Source: an uncultured Clostridia bacterium
Lineage (GTDB): Bacteria; Bacillota; Clostridia; Christensenellales; UBA1750
Length of the DNA: 64,000 bases
Direction: 5' to 3'
Assembly: GCA_904393115.1 (NCBI GenBank)
Contig: CAJFMX010000008.1
Coordinates: 1 to 64,000, forward strand
This document shows, in pieces, positions 31,520-39,527 of the stretch. The position numbers were made by a program, and so were the translations under genes. A model generated the notes under the pieces. The model was given only the letters and a program-made list of their open reading frames with translations, was not told where the DNA came from and did no database searches. Positions within the stretch are counted from its first letter, which is position 1; every line of letters starts with the position of its first letter.

Positions 31520-32364
31520 GCCGCTTCTTCTCCTTCCATCGTTGGGTTTCGCTGCGCCAGGACCACGCGGTCCAGGCCGTTCAAATCGCGCAGGATCTTC
31601 GGGTTCCAGCCCGAAAAGAGCGCGCAGACCGCCTCGCCCTGGGCGGAACCGATCTCCATCAGCAGCGCTCCGCCGGGCACAAGGCGCGCGGGCGCTTCCC
31701 CGGCCAGGCGGCGGTAGAAGTCCAGCCCGTCCGCCCCGCCAAAGAGGGCGAGGGCCGGCTCCCGCCGGACCTCCGGCTGCAAGTTCTCCATCTCCTGCGC
31801 CGTAAGATAAGGCGGGTTGCAGGTGATGAGCGGAAAGCGCAGGCCCGCGGGCAGGGCGTCAAAGAGGTCGCCTTCGTACAGCGCGAGGGAGACCTCGTTT
31901 TGCCGCGCGTTCTCCCGCGCAAGGGCCAGGGCCCCGGCGCTGATGTCCGTCGCGGTGACGGCAAGGCCACCCAGGCGCGCCAACGCCACGGCCACCGCGC
32001 CCGTGCCCGTGCACAGGTCCAGCGCCGTGCGCGCGCCCAGGCGCCTACCCTGCTCCAGCGCCGCCTCGCACAGCAGCTCCGTGTCCTGCCTGGGGATCAG
32101 CGCGCGCCCATCCACCACAAAGGGCAGGCCCATGAACCAGGCCCGCCCCAGGACGTACTGCAAGGGCTCGCCGGCGGCGCGGCGGCGCACCGCGGCGAAA
32201 AACGCCTCCGCCTGCGCGGCGGGAACCTCGTCCGCAAGGCGCCGCGCCAGGGCCGTGCGCTCCGCCCCCATCGCGTCGGCGAGCAGGGCGCGCGCGTCCC
32301 AGTCCGCGTCCGGCGAGGGAAGGAGCGCCGCCCGCCCGCGGCGCAGCAGCTCCGCCGCCCTCAC
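31507..32364 (-). CDS. prmC: Release factor glutamine methyltransferase
   Basis: The 285-residue methyltransferase modifies the GGQ glutamine of RF1/RF2. SAM-binding motif I is [14 protein letters not shown] (116-129), the catalytic NPPY is at 183-186, and the N-terminal helical domain has [17 protein letters not shown] and PRQDTE. It overlaps yqhQ by 4 bases upstream and prfA by 13 downstream, indicating coupling. Confidence 0.96.
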   Translation of the reverse strand: MRAAELLRRGRAALLPSPDADWDARALLADAMGAERTALARRLADEVPAAQAEAFFAAVRRRAAGEPLQYVLGRAWFMGLPFVVDGRALIPRQDTELLCEAALEQGRRLGARTALDLCTGTGAVAVALARLGGLAVTATDISAGALALARENARQNEVSLALYEGDLFDALPAGLRFPLITCNPPYLTAQEMENLQPEVRREPALALFGGADGLDFYRRLAGEAPARLVPGGALLMEIGSAQGEAVCALFSGWNPKILRDLNGLDRVVLAQRNPTMEGEEAAWSI

Positions 32365-33515
32365 GAGATCGCGGCCGCGGTCGGCCCCGCCCCGGTGGCA
32401 GAGTCTGCCTCCCTGGCAGAGCCTGCCACGGGGGCAGCGCCTGCCTCGGGGGCGGCGTCCGCCTCGGGAGCAGCGTCTGCTTCAGGAGCGGCGCCGGGTT
32501 CCGGGGCGGCATCGGCCGCATCAGGTTCCGGGTCCTCGCCAAGGCCGCAGATCCGCTCCTCCTCCGGCGTCAGGGGGATCTGCGCGGCCAGCTTCATGGA
32601 GACGATGGCGACCTCGAGCATGTCGCTCGTGGGCTGCAGGGCGGTCAGGCGCTGCAGCTGCATGCCGGGCCAGCGCAGCACGCGGGTCACCGGCGTGTCG
32701 TGCCTGCCGAGGTACTGCAGGGCCTCGTAGCTCAGCCCGGCGACAAAGGGCAGCAGCGCGATGCGGATCAGGATGCGGGTCAGCGGGTTGTTGTCCAGGC
32801 CGAACACGCCGGCGACGGAGGTGACCAGGATGGAGACGATCATGACGATCAGCAGGAACGCCGTGCCGCAGCGCGGGTGCATGACCGGGTACTTCCTGCA
32901 GTTTTCGACGGTGAGCTCCTCGTCGTGCTCGTGGCAGTAGACGGTCTTGTGCTCCGCGCCGTGGTACATGAAGACGCGCTTGATCTCCTTCATGCGGGTG
33001 ACGGCCCCGATATAGCCGAGGAAGATGCCGATGCGCACCAGGCCCTCCAGCAAATTGACCAGCAGCAGGTGGCCGGGCAGCACGCGGTTGAGCAGCGAAC
33101 CCAGCAGCGAGGGCACGACGAAGAACAGCCCCACCGCGAGCACGATGGCCAGCACCACTGCGCAGAAGATGACGATGTCGTCCTGGCTGCGCCCGGTGAC
33201 GCGGCTGAGCCACTTCTCAAACCGGGAGGGTTCCTCCTCCTCCACCTCCTCGCCCATCATCTGGGCCGAGCGGGTGATGGTGTTCATGCCCGTGACGAGG
33301 GACTGGATGAAGGCCGCAACGCCGCGCACCACGGGCCAGCCCAAGACCTTGTGGCGCTTGGACAAGGGGACGAAGTCCTCGACATGGGTTTCGATTTTGC
33401 CGTCGGCCGGGCGGCGCACGGCGATGGCCAGGCGCGTCGGGGCGCGCATCATGACGCCCTCCATCACGGCCTGGCCGCCGATGTAGACCTTTTCTTCCTT
33501 TTTCGGATGCTTCAT
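32361..33515 (-). CDS. yqhQ: DUF1385/YqhQ membrane protein with Ala-Pro repeat tail
   Basis: The 384-residue protein has the DUF1385 pattern: YIGGQAVMEGVMMRAPTRLA, KRVFMYHGAEHKTVYCHEHD (His-rich motif) and MHPRCGTAFLLIVMIVSIL. There are about five membrane segments, with LRWPGMQLQRLTALQP near the end. The final 50 residues are repeats of AAPEAD-type hexapeptides, unusual for YqhQ. ATG at 33515 with AAGGGAG in front. The function is unknown, though it is widely conserved in Firmicutes beside prmC/prfA and L31. Confidence 0.92.
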   Translation of the reverse strand: MKHPKKEEKVYIGGQAVMEGVMMRAPTRLAIAVRRPADGKIETHVEDFVPLSKRHKVLGWPVVRGVAAFIQSLVTGMNTITRSAQMMGEEVEEEEPSRFEKWLSRVTGRSQDDIVIFCAVVLAIVLAVGLFFVVPSLLGSLLNRVLPGHLLLVNLLEGLVRIGIFLGYIGAVTRMKEIKRVFMYHGAEHKTVYCHEHDEELTVENCRKYPVMHPRCGTAFLLIVMIVSILVTSVAGVFGLDNNPLTRILIRIALLPFVAGLSYEALQYLGRHDTPVTRVLRWPGMQLQRLTALQPTSDMLEVAIVSMKLAAQIPLTPEEERICGLGEDPEPDAADAAPEPGAAPEADAAPEADAAPEAGAAPVAGSAREADSATGAGPTAAAIS

Positions 33516-33640
33516 AGCTTCTCCCTTCTGCGGGCAGGCGCAGCGCGCGGCCCGCGGATTGGACGTTGGGCGTTTTGCCCTCGTTTTTCTATATACCCCA
33601 AATGGGCAATCGCATTTCGCGAAAAACACAGACTCCTTAG

Positions 33641-33672
33641 AAAAAAAAGCGCAGACTGGCGCGCCAATCTGC
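33641..33672 (-). terminator. rpmE terminator
   Basis: GCAGACTGGC and GCGCCAATCTGC form a hairpin with one mismatch. On the minus strand TTTTTTTT follows. It starts about 15 bases after the rpmE stop. Confidence 0.8.
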
Positions 33673-33686
33673 ACTTTCTCTTCGCA

Positions 33687-33884
33687 TTACATGCCGTAGC
33701 GCTTCTTGAAGCGATCGACACGTCCGCCAGTGTCCACAAGCTTCTGCTTGCCCGTGAAGAACGGGTGGCACTTGGAGCAAATTTCGACCTTGAGCTCGGG
33801 CTTGACCGAACCGGTCTCAAACGTATTCCCGCAGGCGCAGCGGACGATCGCCTTGCCGTACTTGGGATGGATTCCTTCCTTCAT
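33687..33884 (-). CDS. rpmE: 50S ribosomal protein L31
   Basis: The 65-residue L31 has [20 protein letters not shown] then TFETGS and [20 protein letters not shown]. Cysteines 16, 18, 36 and 39 make it the zinc-binding (C+) type, so a zinc-free paralogue may exist elsewhere. AGGTGAGATAAC precedes the ATG. It is monocistronic, with its own promoter and terminator. Confidence 0.98.
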   Translation of the reverse strand: MKEGIHPKYGKAIVRCACGNTFETGSVKPELKVEICSKCHPFFTGKQKLVDTGGRVDRFKKRYGM

Positions 33885-33946
33885 GTTATCTCACCTCTTT
33901 CAAACCACAGTCATGTCTGTGCGTTGATAACATCGACAGCATATCT

Positions 33947-33975
33947 AGCATAGCATACGCGGTGCGGAATTACAA
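33947..33975 (-). promoter_or_regulatory. rpmE promoter
   Basis: TTGTAA (33975-33970), 17-bp spacer and TATGCT (33952-33947) on the minus strand. A small CACAGACATGACTGTG hairpin lies in the leader about 20 bases before the start codon and could modulate expression. Confidence 0.55.
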
Positions 33976-33998
33976 GCCGTCATGGAAATTTAACAGAC

Positions 33999-34328
33999 TC
34001 ATCCCTCGATCGCCGCGCGGACCTCCTCCTCAAAGTCGTCGCCCGCGCCCCAGTCGAACAGGTCGAACAGGCCGGTCTTGGTTCCGGCGCTGGCGGCAAA
34101 GACCTTCGTCATGCCCGAGAGGTTGTCCAGGTTCACGCAGAGCGCGCAGTGGTTGCCGGCGCGCAGGAAGTACTTGTCGAACAGCAGCGTGACGCACTGC
34201 GCGCCGTCCGGCCCGCGGGAATCGCTCTGGGCGACGAGCTCGGCGGAAAAGGAGCCGTTCACGATCGCATCCGTCACGCGGCGCGCGGCCTCCTCCACGG
34301 GGAGTTGGGTTCTCAGTGTCAAAGCCAT
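33999..34328 (-). CDS. DUF6054-like small protein
   Basis: The 109-residue protein opens ALTLRTQLPVEEAARRVTDA and has VNGSFSAELVAQSDSRG, VTLLFDKYFLRAGNHCALCV and TGLFDLFDWGAGDDFEEEV. This pattern occurs in DUF6054 proteins of Clostridia, whose function is unknown. It is soluble, with no signal peptide. ATG at 34328 follows GGAGGAG. It stands alone between rpmE and the L,D-transpeptidase. Confidence 0.75.
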   Translation of the reverse strand: MALTLRTQLPVEEAARRVTDAIVNGSFSAELVAQSDSRGPDGAQCVTLLFDKYFLRAGNHCALCVNLDNLSGMTKVFAASAGTKTGLFDLFDWGAGDDFEEEVRAAIEG

Positions 34329-34439
34329 ACTTTTTCTCCTCCTATCCTCTTGCGCACAAGGATAGCGCATCGCCGCGCGCGCGTCTGCACTTTCTGTTCC
34401 AGTTCCGCGCGCAGGCGGCTGAAACGTCGCATTCTGCGC

Positions 34440-35117
34440 TCACTCGAACAGCAGGACGCCCAGCGCCCGATAGGTGGCCCAGTCGACCTCGTGGCTCGCG
34501 GGAAGGCCCTTGTCCGCCTTAAAGCGCAGCAGGGCGGCCTTGGTGTACTCGCCAAAGACGCCGTCCGGCGCGCCGAAGAGGTAGCCCTTCTGGATCAGGC
34601 GCGTCTGGACCTCGCGCACGTCGCTGCCGCGGTCGCCGGGCAGGAGCGTGCGCAGGCCCCCGGCCACGCCGCCATACGCCGCCCGCTCGATGAGCACGCG
34701 GCTGCCCACCGGCACGCGGGCATAGAGCTCCTCGACGTCCGCGTTGTGCATCCGGATGCAGCCGTGGGAGACGGCCGAGCCGATGGAGGCGGGCTTGTTC
34801 GTGCCGTGGATGCCGAAGGTGCCCCAGGGGCAGTCCAGCTGCAAAAACCGGCTGCCGAATCCGCCGCCCCAGTCCGCGGCCTTGCCCGCAATTCGGAACA
34901 CGCCCAGGGGCGTCGGGGTGTCCCGCGCGCCGACCGCGCAGGGATAGGTCTTGACATGCCGCCCGTCCTCGTAGAGGGACAGCGTCTGCACGTCCGCATC
35001 CACGATCAGCAGCGTTCCCTCCGCGCCCGCGGGCGCGCCGGACTTTTCCTCCATCCCTCCGCAGAGCGCAAGGGCGATCACGACGAGCGCCAGCGCCGCG
35101 GCAAGCCGCTTTCCCAC
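34440..35117 (-). CDS. L,D-transpeptidase (YkuD) with peptidoglycan-binding domain
   Basis: The 225-residue protein starts at GTG 35117, spaced 6 bases from GGGGGAG; a TTG at 35123 is too near. A signal or anchor helix covers residues 5-20. The YkuD catalytic domain (about 33-145) includes GTFGIHGTNKPASIG and the active SHGCIRMHN. A C-terminal peptidoglycan-binding domain (LLPGDRGSDVREVQTRLIQK, GVFGEYTKAALLRFK) follows. It cross-links murein stem peptides outside the membrane, possibly in the spore cortex or envelope. Confidence 0.92.
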   Translation of the reverse strand: MGKRLAAALALVVIALALCGGMEEKSGAPAGAEGTLLIVDADVQTLSLYEDGRHVKTYPCAVGARDTPTPLGVFRIAGKAADWGGGFGSRFLQLDCPWGTFGIHGTNKPASIGSAVSHGCIRMHNADVEELYARVPVGSRVLIERAAYGGVAGGLRTLLPGDRGSDVREVQTRLIQKGYLFGAPDGVFGEYTKAALLRFKADKGLPASHEVDWATYRALGVLLFE

Positions 35118-35154
35118 GCACAACTCCCCCTTTCAAGGGAGTGTATGCAGCGCG

Positions 35155-36303
35155 CTAGGGCCGGATGTCCACGACCTCGATGCCCGAGAGCGCGCGCTCG
35201 ATGAGCGCCTCGCCGTCCAGGAGCGTCTCGCTCTGCTCGAGCTGATCGACGCGGGGCTTGGTCTGGGGGTGGCGGGGGGTGAAGATCGTGCAGCAGTCCT
35301 CGTAGGGCAGGATGGAGGTCTCGTAGGTGCCGATGCGCTCGGCGTAGTCCATGATCTCCGTCTTGTCAAAGCCGATCAGGGGCCGGAAGACCGGCAGGGA
35401 GCACACGGCGTTCGTGCAGGTGAGGCCGTCCATGGTCTGGCTGGCGACCTGGCCGATGGATTCGCCGGTGACCAGGGCCTGGCAGCGGGTCCTGCGCGCC
35501 ACGCGCTCGGCGATGCGCATCATGAACCGGCGCATGAGGACCGTCAGCTGGCTGTCCGGGCACTTCTGGTAGAGCTCCTGCTGGATCTCCGTGAAGGGGA
35601 CGATGTGCAGGCGGATGGGGCCGGCGTAGGCGGACAGCAGGCGCGCAAGGTCGATCACCTTCTGCTTGGCCTGCTCGGAGGTGAAGGGGAAGGAGTGGTA
35701 GTGGATGCAGTGCAGCTGCACGCCGCGCTTGGCGATCATGTAGCCGGCAACGGGCGAGTCGATGCCGCCGGAGAGCAGGAGCATGGCCTTGCCGCCCGTG
35801 CCCACGGGCATGCCGCCGACGGCGGGGATCTTTTCCACGTAGAGATAGGCCCTCTCGCGGATCTCGATGCTCAGCTCGTGCTCGGGCTTGTGGACGTCCA
35901 CCTTGAGGCCGGGATGGGCGCTGAGCACGCGGTAGCCGACCTCCTCGTTGATCTGCATGGAGTCCAGGGGGAAGCGCTTGTCCGCGCGGCGGGCAACGCA
36001 CTTGAAGGTGCCGGTGCAGTTCTCCATCAGCTCGATCGCGCGCGCGCAGATGACCTCCATGTCCTTTTCGCACTCGACGACGGGGCTGACGGAGTGGACG
36101 CCGAAGACGCGCGTGGCGCGGCGGATGACCTCGTCCATGTCCCGGATGTCCCGCAGGAAGATGCGGCCCTGCGTCAGCTCCAGGGTGCAGTCCGTGCCCT
36201 CCAGGGCCTTGCGCAGGTTGCGCACGAGCGCCTTGATGAAGAAGTTGCGGTTATCGCCCTTGAGGAAGATCTCCCCCATGCGGACGAGCAAAACGGTTTT
36301 CAT
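35155..36303 (-). CDS. thiI: tRNA 4-thiouridine synthase ThiI
   Basis: The 382-residue ThiI has an N-terminal ferredoxin-like plus THUMP region (about 60-165) and an adenylating PP-loop LLLSGGIDSPVAGYM (about 184-198). Conserved TGESIGQVASQT and PEDCCTIFTP-like (YEDCCTIFTPRHP) parts follow. There is no rhodanese domain, as in Bacillus. It receives sulfur from the NifS/NifZ-type desulfurase encoded directly upstream (44 bases), making 4-thiouridine in tRNA and possibly feeding thiazole synthesis. Confidence 0.97.
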   Translation of the reverse strand: MKTVLLVRMGEIFLKGDNRNFFIKALVRNLRKALEGTDCTLELTQGRIFLRDIRDMDEVIRRATRVFGVHSVSPVVECEKDMEVICARAIELMENCTGTFKCVARRADKRFPLDSMQINEEVGYRVLSAHPGLKVDVHKPEHELSIEIRERAYLYVEKIPAVGGMPVGTGGKAMLLLSGGIDSPVAGYMIAKRGVQLHCIHYHSFPFTSEQAKQKVIDLARLLSAYAGPIRLHIVPFTEIQQELYQKCPDSQLTVLMRRFMMRIAERVARRTRCQALVTGESIGQVASQTMDGLTCTNAVCSLPVFRPLIGFDKTEIMDYAERIGTYETSILPYEDCCTIFTPRHPQTKPRVDQLEQSETLLDGEALIERALSGIEVVDIRP

Positions 36304-36346
36304 AGCTCTCTCTCCCTTATTCCAACGCTTCAGAAAAAAAGCGGAT

Positions 36347-37486
36347 TCAGCGGCGGCGGAACGCGCGCAGAAGGTTTACGCACCGGCCGATGGCCTCGGC
36401 GGCCTGGTCCATCTCCTCCTGCGTGTTCATCGGGCAGAGGGAGAAGCGCAGCGCGCCGTCGATCTCCTGCGGGGTGCGGCCCATGGCGGCGAGCACGTGG
36501 GACTTGGACTTCTTGTGGGAGGAACAGGCCGAGCCCGTGGAGCAGAGCACGCCCTCGCCCTCCAGCGCGTGGAGCAGCACCTCGCCCTTGACGGGGAAGG
36601 TGCAGTTCAGGATGTGGCCGGCGTTCTCCTCCGGCCCGTTGAGGCGGGCGTCGGGCACGGCGGCGCGGATGCCCGCCCAGAGCCGCCTGCGCAGGCCGGC
36701 CATGCGGCCCGCGGGGTCGGGCAGGGCGCGGAAGGCGCGCACGGCCGCCAGCATCCCCGCGATGCCGGGCACGTTCTCCGTGCCGGAGCGAAGGCCCCCC
36801 TCCTGCCCGCCGCCAAAGACCGTGGGCATTAGGTGCACGCCGGGCGCGACGACCAGGGCGCCGATGCCCTTGGGCCCGTGGATCTTGTGGCCGGAGAGGG
36901 TGTAGAGGTCCACGCCCTCGCGCGCCATGTGGATCGGCACGCGCAGGAAGCCCTGCACGCCGTCGACGTGCACCAGGGTGCGCGGGTTCTTCTCCTTGAC
37001 GCGGCGGGCGATCTCGGCGATGGGCATGCGCGCGCCGACCTCGTTGTTGACCTGCATGACGCTGACCAGGGTCGTCTCCCCGTCCACGGCCGCAACGAGC
37101 GCGTCCACGTCCACCACGCCCTGCGCGTCGACGTCCGCATAGGTCACGCGGCAGCCCAGGCGCTCGACCTCGGCCATGGTCTCCAGCACCGCGGGGTGCT
37201 CGACCTTGGTGGTGAGGAAGTTGCCGCTGCGGCCGCGCAGGGCGCGCTGCGCGCCAAGGATGGCCAGGTTGTCGGCCTCGGTGCCGCCGGAGGTAAAGAA
37301 CACCTGCCCGCGGCCGCCCACGGCGGAGAGGATTTCGCGCCGGGCCTCGGCGAGGATCTCCCCCGCGCGCATGGCGGGCGCGTAGAGGGAGGAAGGGTTA
37401 AAATAGGTTTCGCGCATGCAGGCGGCCATGGCCTCGATGGCGCTGTCAAAGGGCCGTGTGGTTGCGCTGTTGTCCAAATAGATCAT
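36347..37486 (-). CDS. Cysteine desulfurase, NifS/IscS family
   Basis: The 379-residue PLP enzyme begins MIYLDNSATTRPF. FTSGGTEADNLAI, KVEHPAVLE and the PLP lysine in TLSGHKIHGPKGIGAL are present. The sulfur-carrying Cys lies in VLCSTGSACSSHKKSKSHVL, the long loop of group I desulfurases. It supplies persulfide to ThiI, the next gene. The ATG at 37486 follows AAGGGG. An unusual promoter-proximal hairpin sits in its leader. Confidence 0.95.
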   Translation of the reverse strand: MIYLDNSATTRPFDSAIEAMAACMRETYFNPSSLYAPAMRAGEILAEARREILSAVGGRGQVFFTSGGTEADNLAILGAQRALRGRSGNFLTTKVEHPAVLETMAEVERLGCRVTYADVDAQGVVDVDALVAAVDGETTLVSVMQVNNEVGARMPIAEIARRVKEKNPRTLVHVDGVQGFLRVPIHMAREGVDLYTLSGHKIHGPKGIGALVVAPGVHLMPTVFGGGQEGGLRSGTENVPGIAGMLAAVRAFRALPDPAGRMAGLRRRLWAGIRAAVPDARLNGPEENAGHILNCTFPVKGEVLLHALEGEGVLCSTGSACSSHKKSKSHVLAAMGRTPQEIDGALRFSLCPMNTQEEMDQAAEAIGRCVNLLRAFRRR

Positions 37487-37555
37487 CGAGCATTTCCCCT
37501 TCCTGGAAAAGGGGGAGCCGCGCTCCCCCCGCAAAAGAACGATTTCCGCGCAAAA

Positions 37556-37615
37556 AAAGGGACGGGCGTCCCTTTGGCGCGCCTTCAGTATGCCACACTT
37601 TGGCCGCCGCGTCAA
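37556..37615 (-). promoter_or_regulatory. nifS promoter followed at once by a hairpin and U tract
   Basis: TTGACG (37615-37610), 17-bp spacer and CATACT (37592-37587) form the minus-strand promoter, with a start near 37580. Directly downstream AAAGGGAC/GTCCCTTT (37556-37575) makes a perfect stem followed by TTTTTTTG. A terminator-like element at the very 5' end of the leader is odd; it may be an attenuator or a stability hairpin. Confidence 0.6.
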
Positions 37616-37655
37616 TCGCGCTCCCGCCGCATTTTGTCAATTTTGCGAAAAGCCC

Positions 37656-37684
37656 TTGCAATCGGGGAGGCTTCATGCTAAAAT
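37656..37684 (+). promoter_or_regulatory. rpmB promoter
   Basis: TTGCAA (37656-37661), 17-bp spacer and TAAAAT (37679-37684), with a TG at 37676-37677 (extended -10). It drives the only plus-strand gene in this part of the window. Confidence 0.75.
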
Positions 37685-37731
37685 ACATTTGTTTTGAACT
37701 GCATTTTCCACCTGAAGGAGGTGTTTGTACA

Positions 37732-37923
37732 ATGGGAAAGATCTGTGAAGTCTGCGGAAAGGGCGTCATGTCCGGCAACCACGTCGCGCACTCCAAGAAG
37801 GCGACCCGCCGCATCTGGGCTCCCAACACGCAGAAGGTTCGCGTGGTGGTGGACGGCACGCCCAAGTCCATGTTCGTGTGCACGCGCTGCCTCCGCTCCG
37901 GCAAGGTTGAGCGCAACGTGTAA
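37732..37923 (+). CDS. rpmB: 50S ribosomal protein L28
   Basis: The 63-residue L28 reads MGKICEVCGKGVMSGNHVAH then SKKATRRIWAPNTQKVRV. It has cysteine pairs 5/8 and 50/53, the zinc-binding form. GAAGGAGGTG precedes the ATG at 37732. In Bacillus rpmB also lies divergent from or next to the thiN-spoVM end of the same gene block, and the position is conserved here. Confidence 0.98.
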   Translation: MGKICEVCGKGVMSGNHVAHSKKATRRIWAPNTQKVRVVVDGTPKSMFVCTRCLRSGKVERNV

Positions 37924-37932
37924 TACCCACTG

Positions 37933-37966
37933 AAAAAAACACGGCCCAAAGAAGCCGTGCTTTTTT
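37933..37966. terminator. Terminator between rpmB and the 50-aa gene
   Basis: CACGGC and GCCGTG form the stem, flanked by A7 and T6, so it can serve rpmB on the plus strand and the converging small gene on the minus strand. Confidence 0.75.
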
Positions 37967-37986
37967 CGTTTTGGCCGGTTTTCCGC

Positions 37987-38139
37987 TCACTTTCGGCAGA
38001 TCTTGAGCGCAAGGAGCGCCGCGCCCGCGGCGAGCAGCACGACCCCCAGCGCGCACAGGAGCCACGTGGGCAGGAAACAGAACAGCAGCAGCACGAGCCC
38101 CGCCATGCACAGCACAAGCGCGATCGCCGGATTGCACAT
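37987..38139 (-). CDS. 50-aa hydrophobic peptide at the spoVM position
   Basis: The likely product starts MCNPAIALVLCMAGLVLLLF and has two membrane helices separated by a short LPTW turn, ending in LKICRK. The ATG at 38139 follows CGGAGGTG with spacing of about 9. A longer frame from 38199 would begin upstream of a hairpin that buries this ribosome site. In Bacillus the 26-residue spoVM lies between thiN and rpmB. This peptide is at that place but is not similar to SpoVM. The function is unknown. Confidence 0.6.
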   Translation of the reverse strand: MCNPAIALVLCMAGLVLLLFCFLPTWLLCALGVVLLAAGAALLALKICRK

Positions 38140-38150
38140 CGCCAAAAACA

Positions 38151-38186
38151 CCTCCGCATTCTCCCTGCAAAGAGGGTATGCGGAGG
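38151..38186 (-). promoter_or_regulatory. Hairpin hiding the ribosome site of the 50-aa gene
   Basis: On the minus strand CCTCCGCAT (38186-38178) pairs perfectly with ATGCGGAGG (38159-38151), which contains the ribosome site. CCCT/AGGG pair inside around a CTTTGC loop. Translation should be low unless the structure opens. Confidence 0.65.
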
Positions 38187-38202
38187 CGTTTTGCTTCATG
38201 CC

Positions 38203-38844
38203 TCAAGCGGGGGGATGGAAGTGCAGCACCAGCGCCCAGCCCTTGTGCACGACAACATGCGCCTCGGGCTCGGTGAGCACGTTGCTCACGCCCAGGGGAT
38301 GGCCGAACTCCACGTCGCAGTGGTCCAGCGGGTAGAACAGGCCCGAGAGGGAGAGCTGCAGCTCCTCGGTCATCTGCAGGACGGAGAGGAGCTGGCCCGG
38401 GGTTCCGCGCACGGTCAGGCGGTCGTGCACGGCCCAGGCGGTCATGTCCTCCTGCTCGGCGCGGGCGCGGATGCCGTTCTTCTCCAGGTAGATCAGCAGC
38501 TGAAAGTTCGCCATCCAGTGGTCGATGCGGCCGCCGCCCGCGCCGACGAAGACGACCTCCTCCGGCCGGCGCTCGAGCAGGTAGCGCGCGCAGGCCATGC
38601 CGTCCGTGTCGTCCTTGATGGCGGGGTAGACGATGTGGGGCAGGTTTTCGCGCTCCATGTAGGCGATGGACTCCGGCCTTGCCGAGTCAAAGTCGCCGAT
38701 GACGGCGTCGGGCCGGACGTCCGCGGCGATGGCGGCGTCCAGGCCGGAATCCGCGCAGAGGAGGAAGTCGCTCTCCGCCGCCATCTTCCGCAGGAACGCC
38801 GCGCCCGGCGCGCAGCCGCCGAGCACGACCAGCGCGCGCCTCAT
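38203..38844 (-). CDS. thiN: Thiamine diphosphokinase
   Basis: The 213-residue enzyme phosphorylates thiamine to thiamine diphosphate. Landmarks are LCADSGLDAAI, PDAVIGDFDSA, YPAIKDDTDGMACARYLLER and VGAGGGRIDHWMANFQLL, the TPK catalytic domain, then a C-terminal beta domain with SLSGLFYPLD. It overlaps rpe by ATGA and is the last gene of the conserved block. Confidence 0.95.
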   Translation of the reverse strand: MRRALVVLGGCAPGAAFLRKMAAESDFLLCADSGLDAAIAADVRPDAVIGDFDSARPESIAYMERENLPHIVYPAIKDDTDGMACARYLLERRPEEVVFVGAGGGRIDHWMANFQLLIYLEKNGIRARAEQEDMTAWAVHDRLTVRGTPGQLLSVLQMTEELQLSLSGLFYPLDHCDVEFGHPLGVSNVLTEPEAHVVVHKGWALVLHFHPPA

Positions 38845-39494
38845 GCCGTTTGGCCGCGCAGGACGGCCATGGCGGCGGCGGGGTCCTTGGCGCCAAAGAG
38901 CGCAGAGCCTGCCACGAGCACGTCGGCCCCGGCCCCGCGCAGGAGCGCCGCGGTGGACTCGGCGACGCCGCCGTCCACCTCCAGGCGGATCTCGCGGCCG
39001 CTGCCGCGCAGGAGCTGCGCCGCCTCGCGGGTCTTTTCCACCGTCGCGGGGATGAGCTTCTGCCCGCCAAAGCCGGGGTTGACGGTCATCACCAGCAGCA
39101 GGTCGATGTCGTCGAGCACGTAGCGGACGGCGTCCAGGGGCGTTGCGGGGTTGAGCGCAAGGCCCGGGCGCGCGCCGAGGTCGCGGATGTGCCGCAGGGC
39201 GCGCTGCAGGTGCGGCGTGCACTCGGCGTGCACGGTGAGGAACGTCGCGCCCGCGCGGACGAAGGTCTCGGCGTAGCGGTCCGGGTCCTCGACCATGAGG
39301 TGGACGTCCAGCGGCAGGGAACAGACCGCGTGCACGGCGCGGATCACGTCCGCGCCAAAGGAGATGTTGGGAACGAACCGGCCGTCCATGACGTCCATGT
39401 GCAGGAAATCGGCCCCGGCGGCCTGCATGCGGCAGGCCTCCTCGCCCATGCGGGCAAAGTTCGAGGCGAGCATGGATGCGGAAATTGCAGTCAT
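38841..39494 (-). CDS. rpe: Ribulose-phosphate 3-epimerase
   Basis: The 217-residue TIM-barrel enzyme interconverts ribulose- and xylulose-5-phosphate. Metal and catalytic motifs are SASMLASNF, FLHMDVMDGRFVPN (Asp/His), DVHLMVEDP, MTVNPGFGGQKLI and EVDGGV. It lies 33 bases after rsgA and overlaps thiN. With rpiB elsewhere in the window it completes a pentose-phosphate step. Confidence 0.97.
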   Translation of the reverse strand: MTAISASMLASNFARMGEEACRMQAAGADFLHMDVMDGRFVPNISFGADVIRAVHAVCSLPLDVHLMVEDPDRYAETFVRAGATFLTVHAECTPHLQRALRHIRDLGARPGLALNPATPLDAVRYVLDDIDLLLVMTVNPGFGGQKLIPATVEKTREAAQLLRGSGREIRLEVDGGVAESTAALLRGAGADVLVAGSALFGAKDPAAAMAVLRGQTA

Positions 39495-39527
39495 ACCTTC
39501 TCCCCCATTTTTTCGATCGTTGTCGGG

